Positions 19,921-28,019 of a DNA stretch of 33,218 nucleotides are shown here, in pieces. The first letter of the stretch is position 1. Every line of letters starts with the position of its first letter. The DNA lies in contig JALMLS010000528.1 of assembly GCA_038496445.1 (NCBI GenBank), positions 1 to 33,218 of the forward strand. The letters run 5' to 3'. The notes beneath the pieces are model-generated. The model worked only from the letters and a program-made list of their open reading frames with translations, ran no database searches and was not told where the DNA came from. The stretch comes from Trichosphaerium sp. ATCC 40318. Its lineage: Eukaryota; Discosea; Flabellinia; Trichosidae. Both the position numbers and the translations under genes were made by a program.

Positions 19921-21747
19921 ATGATTTACAACACAACAATGAATTACTGGATGTTTGTTGCCGCATTATTGATGTTCATACCTTATTGTAGTGCCGAGGT
20001 CGTTCTACAACAGAACATTACAACAGATATTACTCTTAAAGCGGAAGAAAGCCCTTATATCATCGCAGATTTGGTAAGAGTCCAACCTTGGGTAAATTTT
20101 ACAATGGAACCTGGCGCGATAATTCAGGGAATTTCTTCTCAGTCAAGCATCTTGTTCTATGGTACAAACGTTCATTTATCGGGAAACAGTACACACAATA
20201 CGGTAGTAACCAATAACGGTTCATTAAACTTTTTCATGTACTTCGAATCAACATCAACTAATCCGTACACGTGGAAATATGCAAATATTTCAGGTTGTTG
20301 GATTACTATCAACCACATGATCTTTTCAATCTCTCATTCTTATGTGTACGCAAGTTTTGAATACTCTTCGAGAACGCTGTTGTTTGAATACGTAACAGGA
20401 GGTGTACGGGTAGTAACAGAACTTGGAAATCTTGTAGTTTCTAACAGCAAGTTAACTGGTTTCTCGAACGGTCTTTCTGTTGTTACTTCCAATGGCCAGT
20501 CATATCCGCTCTTCATAGACAGCAACGTACGATGTTTTCAATGCAATGGTAGATTTGTAAGGAGCAATGTAACCTTAAAGGAGAAGAATGTAATAGTATG
20601 GGGTGCAGTTGATAGCCATTTTGAACTTCAATATAAAGAAAACAGTCAATACGAAGTGAAGCTAAGACCAATAATATCAGATATACGAAACAACACCTTT
20701 CGCGGAACAGGATGGATATCAACTGCATTAGACAACGCAACTCCGTATAGCACTTCAGACAACGTCATGAATGTATCTAGAATTGATATAGACTACAACG
20801 TAAACGTGACATATAATAACATTTCAGCAGATTTAATTTTTCTTAGTACCAGAAATTTTGTACAAAGTAATACTTTTATTGCAAGACAATACATCGCTAG
20901 TTACGGACACTCAAAACCAAATAGATTCTCTGCACCAAAGTATTATACACAAGGCGATATTCACAACAGCGATTTTAGCTTGGAAATGCGCGTAATAGCA
21001 CAGAGTAACAATGTGGATATCAGTAACAATTACTGGAGTACAACTGATTTAGGAGAAATTAAAGATCGTATATCCTGTGACCATATGTGTGTAAACAATT
21101 CTTTTGTATTCGAGCCGATAAGAACTCAGCACGTGATACTACCACCGGAAGCTCCTTTACCTCCGCCACCAACAACAGTTGTACCTACAACATTATCTCC
21201 TACAACAATACCTCCTACAACAGCACCACCAACAACGGAAGCACCAACAACGGAAGCACCAACAACGGAAGCACCTACAACACTTGTTCCTATAACAGCG
21301 CCGCCTACAACAGCATCACCAACGACAGCACCACCAATAACAGTATCACCAACAGCAAGTGTACCTACAACGTTATCTCCTACGACAACATGGCCAACAA
21401 CACTACGGCCAACATCACCTCCAACAATCCCTCCAACAACATTAACACCTACAACAATTGTTCCAACGACCACGCATCCTACACCGTTACGGCCAACAAC
21501 ACAACCAGTAGCGCCTACAAGCACACAAGTACCAACAACAGCTTCACCTACTGGACCTCAACAACCTCCTGCTGAATCTACTGGCAAACAACGAAACAAA
21601 AACCTGTATGTAGGTTTGGTTTTGGCACTTTGTGCAGCTTTGGTTATTTTCGTTTCAAGTATGATTGTTTTCTTTTACTGTAAAAAGAAACGTGCGCTTG
21701 TAAACGATGAACCTGAGTATGACCTTTTAAGTGACACGCAACTTTGA
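19921..21747 (+). CDS. Type I membrane glycoprotein: beta-helix-like ectodomain, PT stalk, one TM helix
   Basis: A single uninterrupted frame of 608 residues, striking among intron-rich neighbours. Residues 1-25 are a signal peptide (WMFVAALLMFIPYCSA). Residues 26-405 have many N-glycosylation sequons (for example NITTD, NVTLK, NVSR) and short strand-turn repeats (SNSKLTGFSNG, IDSNVRCFQCNG, ISDIRNNTFRGTG, ISNNYWST) typical of a pectin-lyase-like right-handed beta helix. Residues ~410-556 are a PT-rich mucin-like stalk (APPTTEAPTTEAPTT). One membrane helix follows (YVGLVLALCAALVIFVSSMI), then a stop-transfer KKKR and a 20-residue cytoplasmic tail with YDLL, a YxxL-type endocytic sorting motif. 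The plan matches the 14-exon gene at 7.7-11.4 kb. Likely a surface adhesion or recognition protein; the ligand is unknown. Next-best start is the Met at residue 7. Confidence 0.9.
   Translation: MIYNTTMNYWMFVAALLMFIPYCSAEVVLQQNITTDITLKAEESPYIIADLVRVQPWVNFTMEPGAIIQGISSQSSILFYGTNVHLSGNSTHNTVVTNNGSLNFFMYFESTSTNPYTWKYANISGCWITINHMIFSISHSYVYASFEYSSRTLLFEYVTGGVRVVTELGNLVVSNSKLTGFSNGLSVVTSNGQSYPLFIDSNVRCFQCNGRFVRSNVTLKEKNVIVWGAVDSHFELQYKENSQYEVKLRPIISDIRNNTFRGTGWISTALDNATPYSTSDNVMNVSRIDIDYNVNVTYNNISADLIFLSTRNFVQSNTFIARQYIASYGHSKPNRFSAPKYYTQGDIHNSDFSLEMRVIAQSNNVDISNNYWSTTDLGEIKDRISCDHMCVNNSFVFEPIRTQHVILPPEAPLPPPPTTVVPTTLSPTTIPPTTAPPTTEAPTTEAPTTEAPTTLVPITAPPTTASPTTAPPITVSPTASVPTTLSPTTTWPTTLRPTSPPTIPPTTLTPTTIVPTTTHPTPLRPTTQPVAPTSTQVPTTASPTGPQQPPAESTGKQRNKNLYVGLVLALCAALVIFVSSMIVFFYCKKKRALVNDEPEYDLLSDTQL
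21150..21590 (+). repeat. Repeat encoding the PT stalk
   Basis: Short degenerate units coding PTT, APTTEAPTT and SPTT. Three consecutive near-identical 15-base units (ACAACGGAAGCACCA type) at about 21232-21276 show local recent duplication. Confidence 0.8.
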
Positions 21748-22089
21748 AACCTATACAAAACCAAGACAATAAACTGTTGAACACCTTAACAAACTCCTAA
21801 ACCTTTTGCCTATTTCAGTTGCTATCTCGTTCCGTTTTGTTGAATGACGCTCACTATAATCTCCATATTGCAACACCTCAGTAATTTCTTACGCTCCTAC
21901 CTAAAGTTTATTCTTGTGCTTGATATACATTTGCAAATATTCATAGGTGTTTGGTGACAATGCCAATTTGAGAACTTGTGTTTGAGAAAAATGAAAGGGT
22001 TGCCAACTATAACGATAAATAATTTACATTGTAATCTTTGATTTTGATTTAACTTGTCAAAAGTACAGTTTGTGAAATTACCAAATTTT
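21748..22089. other. Intergenic between converging genes, no gene seen
   Basis: The 3' side of both the glycoprotein (+) and the F-box/MORN_2 gene (-). A/T-rich with AATAAA-like motifs near 21769; no frame or repeat stands out. Confidence 0.45.
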
Positions 22090-22917
22090 TTACTTTAGTT
22101 GGCCATCCTCATACCATCGTTTCTTTTCGCCATGCCGTTTATTCTCAATCCAGAAGCTGTGTTCCTTAAGTTGTCCATTCTCATACCACTTTTTTTTTTT
22201 ACCATGCTTTTTACCATCGACCCACATACATTGTCCCTTAAGTTGACCACTTTCAAACCAATATTTTGCTTCACCATGTTGTTTACCATCTACCCAAATG
22301 CATTGTTCCTTTTGTTGTCCATTCTCATACCACTTTTTTTTTTCACCATGCTTTTTACCATCAACCCACATACATTGTCCCTTAAGTTGTCCACTTTCAA
22401 ACCAATCTTTACGTTCACCATGTTGTTTACCATCTACCCACATGCGTTGTTCTTTCAGTTGTCCATTCTCATGCCATGTTTTATCATGACCATGTTGTTG
22501 GTCATGAGCCCATATGCTGTAGTCCTTAAGTTGTCCATTCTCATACCATCCCTTACTATCACCATGTTGCTTACCATTAACACACGTCCACTGTTCCATA
22601 AGTTGTCCATTCTCATACCATCCTTTACATTTGCCATGCTGTTTACCATCAAGCCACATCCCGTGTTCCTTCCAATTTCCACTCTTATAAAATCGTATCC
22701 ATGCACCTTTCTTTTGTAACAGTTTGTCAAAATGTGTATTAATAGCAGCTCTCTTTGATAGCACGTGAAATTTGGTGAAGACTTCAGCATTGAAAGTACA
22801 AATATACTTTTGAAGTTCACATGGAATATCTAGTAAAGTCAAAGGGCCCAATGCCAATTCACAGTTTATGTTGATAAGCTTTGCACTAGACTGTAAAAAC
22901 TTAGACAAAAAAGGCAA
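22090..22917 (-). CDS. F-box-like plus MORN_2 (YwqK-type) repeat protein, intronless
   Basis: A 275-residue single frame. The N-terminal ~65 residues include LLDIPCELQKYICTFN and FTKFHVLSKRAA, an F-box-like pattern that would dock to Skp1 in an SCF ubiquitin ligase. From about residue 70 to the end there are roughly nine units of 24 residues with the consensus WYENGQLKEQ..WVDGKQHGE, the MORN_2/YwqK repeat (PF07661 type), presumably forming a long beta array for binding. Units differ by few residues, so recent internal duplication is likely. This domain pair is known to me from large DNA viruses of amoebae and from some bacteria and protists. The gene has no introns while its neighbours do, which is compatible with lateral origin but does not prove it. 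Start chosen as the first Met of the open frame. Confidence 0.85.
   Translation of the reverse strand: MPFLSKFLQSSAKLININCELALGPLTLLDIPCELQKYICTFNAEVFTKFHVLSKRAAINTHFDKLLQKKGAWIRFYKSGNWKEHGMWLDGKQHGKCKGWYENGQLMEQWTCVNGKQHGDSKGWYENGQLKDYSIWAHDQQHGHDKTWHENGQLKEQRMWVDGKQHGERKDWFESGQLKGQCMWVDGKKHGEKKKWYENGQQKEQCIWVDGKQHGEAKYWFESGQLKGQCMWVDGKKHGKKKKWYENGQLKEHSFWIENKRHGEKKRWYEDGQLK
22093..22690 (-). repeat. 72-base coding repeats (MORN_2 units)
   Basis: Tandem units of about 72 bases coding the 24-residue MORN_2 motif. On the plus strand they show as a recurring TTGTCCATTCTCATACCA followed by ACCATG and TTTACCATC blocks. They stay in the reading frame and are therefore protein repeats, not a spacer array. 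Confidence 0.85.
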
Positions 22918-23451
22918 ACAAAACGTTTGGGCAGCTCGCTTTTGACAGTTTCTTAGAATTTCGGAAAAAGCGAGTTTGAAAAATTATTGCTTTGTCTGTC
23001 AGTACGGTTTCTCGGTACATAAATCGCAAAAAGTTTGACTACCTGTAACTATAGCATCATAACTATATGTTAAAAGTAGCGATTGAAGTGTAAGATGGTT
23101 CTGAGGTGAGTAAAAACGTCTCAAAGATTTCAAAACAGTCTCAAAAGCGATGCTGCCCTTTATCTTCTTCTTTCAATGGTACTTGTTACAAAAGCAAAGA
23201 AATCGCTTCAAAAAAACAATTCCAAGGAGCTTTGCATTCAAATGACTACTTACAAGAGAGTTGTAGGTATTTCTTGCGTTTTACGTACCATTACTGATCC
23301 TCGTTAAAAAACGTGCGGTTAAAATAAACTTGTTGGGTTTGCAGTACTTTTCGCGGTTTACGTGAAGCTGTTATATGTCTAAGCAGAGCTTGCTTATTGT
23401 CCGAAATTATTACAAGAAAAGAAACAGTACGAAGATTAAGTTAGCTTAAGT
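22918..23451. other. Intergenic between divergent genes, no gene seen
   Basis: Upstream of the F-box/MORN_2 gene (-) and of the next F-box gene (+). Small frames such as 23106-23297 carry no motif. Confidence 0.45.
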
Positions 23452-24653
23452 ATGTCGTCAGCAGCCAAGAAGTCTGGGCGTCGTTGGCTCAAAGTTGAAT
23501 TGAGTAGCATGGACTCATTACCACACGAATTGTGGCTTCAAATATTGGATGCAGCAGATGCTAAAATTGCATGCAAATGCTCTGAGCTCTGCAAAGCCAT
23601 TAGATACGCAGCTACATCAACGAGCGTATGGTCAGCTCAAATGCGCACTTCTTTTGGTAACAATGTCGTTACTACTATAAAAAGCGTACCAGACGACGAC
23701 CTGTGCGTAGAAAGGCCGTTTTTCAAAGCATACAAATTCTTTTGTACGTTCTAGACACAAAAACCACCTACTTATCTATATAGCCACTATAAAGCCACGT
23801 ACCCTCGCTTACGAAGTATCTGACAGTGATTGCGGTGAATATTCATCTTATTACGGTTTTAACAGCCTCAAATCTCGAACCGGAGGAGGATACTGTACGT
23901 GAAAAGAATTTATAATTGGAGGTAACATAAAAATAGGCACAAAACCAGGAAATAAAAAAAACGCAAATATTTTGTTGAAAATCAAAAAAAAGGCACTCAT
24001 CTCCGAGATGGTTATTTGTATCGCTGATATTCAGTCATACACTACTCCAGTTAACAACTGTTTGTTTTTCATTCCCAAAGAAGCAGAACCTTTTGGTACA
24101 ATGGTTAAATACTCCAACCAGTTTAGTGGAATGCGTAATAATGATTTTGAGGCAATGAAACCAAAAGAAGGTCGGTATTACATGTCTTTGATTGTTTTTT
24201 TTTCAACTGAATTTCAAATATTTGCAAGAAATTCCGTATCTATTCATTGATTTATTCTTTAGGTAATCCGGTTGGTGGACTATTTAATATTGCAAGTACA
24301 AGACCGCAAGGGTCAGGTACAACTTATCATAAAGCTAGTTTCAAACCAGAAACAAGTAGTAGAGTGCTAGTCAGTACGTAAAAAACTTGAAGTTTTTTTC
24401 TCTTTTTTTTTATCTAAACTACTCAAACCTAGAACTACTCGATAGTCATGGTCAAGGTACAACAATAGACGTTTATTTCATATCATGTAATGGATGGTAC
24501 CTTGATGAATTACTTGATTACTTGAAAGAAAACAACGAAGATGCGGAAGAAAATCAGCAAGCACAACCACAAGCACAAACAGTTGAAAAGTCTTCGTCTT
24601 CGATAAAAAACTTACTTAACAAAACAAAAATAAAAATATCGAACTTTTTTTAA
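23452..24653 (+). CDS. F-box protein with unidentified C-terminal domain, 6 exons
   Basis: Exons 23452-23743, 23784-23894, 23993-24010, 24051-24170, 24263-24373, 24433-24653 join in phase to about 290 residues. The F-box is clear at residues ~20-65: MDSLPHELWLQILDAADAK, then CSELCKAIRY and SVWSAQM. F-box proteins bring substrates to SCF ubiquitin ligases through Skp1. The remainder has AYEVSDSDCGEYSSYYGFN, NNCLFFIPKEAEPFGTMVKY, then GTTIDVYFISCNGWYLDEL; I cannot name the domain. The end is Gln/Ala-rich (QQAQPQAQ) and then basic. The third exon is only 18 bases and rests on phase and reading sense; skipping it and using a longer fourth exon is possible. Introns are 40-98 bases. Confidence 0.75.
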
Positions 24654-24693
24654 GGGACCTTAAGTCTCGCAATAACAGCCTTTTATTAGTTAC

Positions 24694-25179
24694 TTATTGG
24701 ACTTTGACACCTTTCCAGAATGCGAAGTGTCCCTTTATGTTACTTGCAGCAGCCTATTTGTTGTTTAGAAAGGCACAAGTCTTAAAATGAAAAAAAAACG
24801 TACTTTTGGCTCTTTGTAGAACCATGCAGCGTTCTCGCTCTCTTTTCCGTTAACAGAGACGGTCTTGTAGCTAGCTAAAAGAGATTGTTAGCAAATTGCT
24901 GTGAATAAACGTTACTCAACGTCATCTAGTGTGATTGGCTAACACTACGTTGTAAAAATGCGTACCTAGGCCTTTCCATGGGCAACCGCTTGTGTGAGAC
25001 GAGTCTTTGAAGTATTCTTGTTTGAGCGAATCAGCAGGGAAGTAGTGGTTACCTACGCGCGTGTAAGCCAGGGAGGAACAAAGAATCGCCGGAGTGAACG
25101 GTATTAGCGTACCTTCAACTACTACAGTGTTTGAAGACTCAGCGATTACGACGTTATTAAAGATGGCTTTCTTGGACAT
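24694..25179 (-). CDS. DUF427 family protein, 3 exons
   Basis: Exons 25179-24966, 24874-24804, 24753-24694 give 114 residues. The frame shows the family pattern: AIFNNVVIAESSNTVVVEG, HYFPADSLKQEYF, the signature SGCPWKGLASYKTV, then NAAWFYKEPK and GHFAFWKGVKV. DUF427 proteins are small beta proteins common in bacteria and fungi; their biochemical role is not known to me. The start at MSKKAIF is preferred because it fits the family's N-terminus; the open frame extends 36 codons further up to 25287. Both introns keep phase and the splices fall inside the conserved part (WKGLA|SY), so this is a settled eukaryotic gene rather than contamination. Confidence 0.88.
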
Positions 25180-25743
25180 GTTGCTTGTGTTGTAAGTTTG
25201 TTTTACTGACTTGTAAAATGTCGTTAAGCAATACAATTTCTCCGCCTCATTTTTTACTGAAAAGCGAACCCGTGGAACAAGCGTCATAGAGCGATTTAGT
25301 CCGCTTCCACGCCACTGCGAGCGTGAGAAACTAGTCGTTACATTATAAACACCGTAGGTGCCAAACTGATTGGTAAAACGTTAACAGACGCTAAAGTTTT
25401 CTAAAAGTAAAACAAGCGGTTAAACCCTCACTGCGCGTGTCGGTGTTCGAAGGCGTGGCTAGTTGGTAATATGTTCCTTTTGGGTTAGCGTTAAAAATAC
25501 TTTCGCAGTTTGTTTTGTAAGGTTGTTGAATGTGTCATCTACTTGCCATGCGCTTCATTTAAGGTTTTTTATGCTTTTGTGTCATTTACCAAACACACCA
25601 ATACCAGAATTCTACCTCCAGTACGCCGATGTAGCCTAACAACAGTAATTGCCTTGAATTGTGTTGTAGCGAAACAATCTGAGACTTAAGTTTAATTGTA
25701 ATTGGTTACCAGTCTGTCTTGCGCCTCTGTTCGCTAGGTTCTA
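25180..25743. other. Intergenic between divergent genes, no gene seen
   Basis: Upstream region shared by the DUF427 gene (-) and an unknown gene (+). The only frame of note is the N-terminal extension of DUF427 to 25287, without family support. Confidence 0.45.
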
Positions 25744-26474
25744 ATGGAAAACAAGTTCATAGAGCTGTACGTAAAAGGAACAGGTTATTTTCCTCGCACT
25801 CACAACAAACGCAGCCAAGAGGTAGCTGAAATCTTAAAAGTGGTGCATATAGTGGTTGGCGATGCTTTAAAGTGCGATAACGCCATTTCACCCTTCAAGT
25901 TACAAAAGGCGCTAGAAAGTACAGAGTCGCTAAGAGAACGCATACAGGTACCCTATTAAATAAAACAAAAGAACTCTAGGCAATTTTTTCTACAAAATTT
26001 TTTTAATGAGCGTTATGATCATCAATACACCATTTGTAACTCTGATATAACCCTCACGTAATAATACGAAGCTAATTCTTTGTAATTAGTACTCATGTCA
26101 AAACCGAATTATGTCTCTGGAAACGTACGACGTGTACACGCGCTTACTCGTTCGTATCACGGATTTACTCATTCCATTCCTCATGGGTTGTGCGGCTCCA
26201 ATCAGCGCTATTACTAGGTACATTTTCGGCACTTTTATGGCCTCTCACGTGATAGTTTCGCGCCATAAAGTCTGGCATAAAAAAAGAAGTTTGTGGATTA
26301 ATTTTATATTGTAGATATAAATGTTATACGTGTATAGCACTCATTGGTGCACCTGTCCTTATTCCACACGAGCAGCACTCTTTCCGATTTTACATGTGTC
26401 ACCTACTGGCATGCGAAAACGGTACAACAAATCAAGCTTTAAACAAATCAAGCGTTAAACAAAAAACTATTTAA
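25744..26474 (+). CDS. Unknown protein, 3 exons
   Basis: Exons 25744-25947, 26090-26217 and 26315-26474 join in phase to about 163 residues. The first exon is predicted largely helical (KRSQEVAEILKVVHIVVGDA, then QKALESTESLRERIQ). The second has a Leu-rich segment (YTRLLVRITDLLIPFLMG). The last ends in a polar Lys/Gln tail. The first donor (CAG|GTACC) and the last acceptor are strong; the 142-base first intron is long for this genome, so a missed exon is possible. A CACGTG is in the second intron at 26246-26251. No family is recognised. Confidence 0.5.
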
Positions 26475-26566
26475 TTTTTATTTATTGAACTAATTAGGAA
26501 TTATTTTTTTACACTTTTTTGTGTCATCTTGACGAAGGATACTTGCGTTAAAATTGCATAATATTA

Positions 26567-27959
26567 ATGAGTAAAAACTCATGCTATTTAGGAACTAAAA
26601 CAGTTGATACTTCTGTGTCTGGGTTACACGTATTTTTACAAGCAGGAGACGAAGGTCATACAAAAGATAGATCAGGCGATTTAGATGGTAATAAGACATA
26701 CGAGGGTGCTTTTGCTGTTACATTCCCTTTCGCATATAATACAGAGCTTGTTGGTACTGATGTTAAAACATATTATTTAAAAGCTACAAGTGATATTGGC
26801 GTACGTTTGTTTTAACACTTAAAAATAGTTTTTTCTACAGGCTTTTCTTTGTTTACCAAGTTTAGCTATTTGATGAATCTGGAACACCCGTACAAGTAGC
26901 TGAAGTATGCTCAGCGACACAACCAACATTAATTGTTAGTGCTAAACCAGGATTATGGCAAGACGCTGCATATCAATGGGTAGAACAGACAGTTTTTAAA
27001 GAAGGTACTTACCTTTTTTTTCCTTTTTTTTTTTCGCTGTGTGTTTTTCCTCATTTCTCGAGATAGGCGTAGAGACAGTACATGTAAATTTTTTATCTAA
27101 CGTTATACACCAAACATACGCTCGTGCTTCAGAAGGATACAATACAGATTTTTATACAAAAGCTTTTATGCCAGTCATCACTGAATCTCCGTTTAAATCA
27201 CTCGTCAATAAACTTCAAGCAAAATCACTGTGGGATTTATTGGCACCTTTATTTGGAAAGATACATGATAGTCAAGTATATTTTTTATTAATTAAAGAGG
27301 AGTACGTCAACATAATAGCCAGAATCAATCCATAATATTAAGTCTGTTTGTAGTTTAATACATCCAAAACTGTACAAAAAAGATGAACCTTTTTCAGAAC
27401 TACTGCCTGAAAAGTTGGCTTCAAAAAATAGCGAAGAGGTACCTCCTATTTACTTTGGTGTCTATGCCTTTTATTTATTAATAACTTTATAGGATGAAGA
27501 TACACCCATACTGACATTAATGATGGACGCAAACGATTTTACGACTATAAGAGCTGTAGAGTCAACTTCCAAGACTGACTTGTGCGTTTTATTTTTTTAT
27601 CATTTGTTTTGCTCTTATTAAGTTGCGCAGGTTGTTTCCTCAATTAAGGGGTGTGAGCTCAGAAGACTGCTTACGTAGATTGCTATCAGATATTGTTGTT
27701 CAGAGACCAGGCATAAAGATTCGGTCTGGTGACCAAATAGTGCTGCTAAAAGACACTGAAGTCATAAAATATGTAGACTCAGGTATGTAGCTGTTAGCGA
27801 ATAAGTTTAGGTCGTTATCACTCGTGATTTTCTAACTTGTTATTGTTTACTTAAGATTGTCCAGCGGAAGGTATGAGACCACGTGCTATAAGAGAAAAAA
27901 CCAAAAAGAAGTTAAAGAAAAAGAAGACAAAAAAAGCCACTTTGGCATCAAAAAGGTAA
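26567..27959 (+). CDS. Unknown protein with lysine-rich tail, 7 exons
   Basis: Exons 26567-26800, 26866-27004, 27067-27275, 27343-27438, 27493-27581, 27631-27782 and 27856-27959 give about 340 residues with all phases consistent. The N-terminal half is beta-rich and polar (VFLQAGDEGHTKDRSGD, VTFPFAYNTELVG); the middle has FKSLVNKLQAKSLWDLLAPL and ELLPEKLASKNSEEDED; a later block reads GIKIRSGDQIVLLKDTEV. The end is a run of lysines (REKTKKKLKKKKTKK) before TAA, suitable for nuclear or nucleic-acid contact. The stop is used because the downstream ATG at 28020 opens a different frame and gene. The family is not recognised. Confidence 0.68.
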
Positions 27960-28019
27960 ATCTCTACACTACTAGTAGTATTCACCGTATTATTGATTAT
28001 TATATTGACATTACAATAG

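Noticed and set aside
21126-21524. Minus-strand VVG-rich frame and a plus-strand Asn/Thr/Ser frame
   Set aside because: Shadows of the PT stalk of the 608-residue glycoprotein.
22090-22700. Regular ~72-base spacing, considered as a CRISPR-like array
   Set aside because: Units keep the reading frame and code the MORN_2 motif; there are no unique spacers, and the genome is eukaryotic.
25240-25440. G/C-richer patch considered for a tRNA or other RNA gene
   Set aside because: No cloverleaf arms or B-box-like motif could be drawn.
27960-28019. Splicing the 26.6-28.0 kb gene into the LRR-BTB gene through GTAAATC at 27956
   Set aside because: The joined frame hits TGA after a few codons, whereas ATG at 28020 opens the LRR frame directly.
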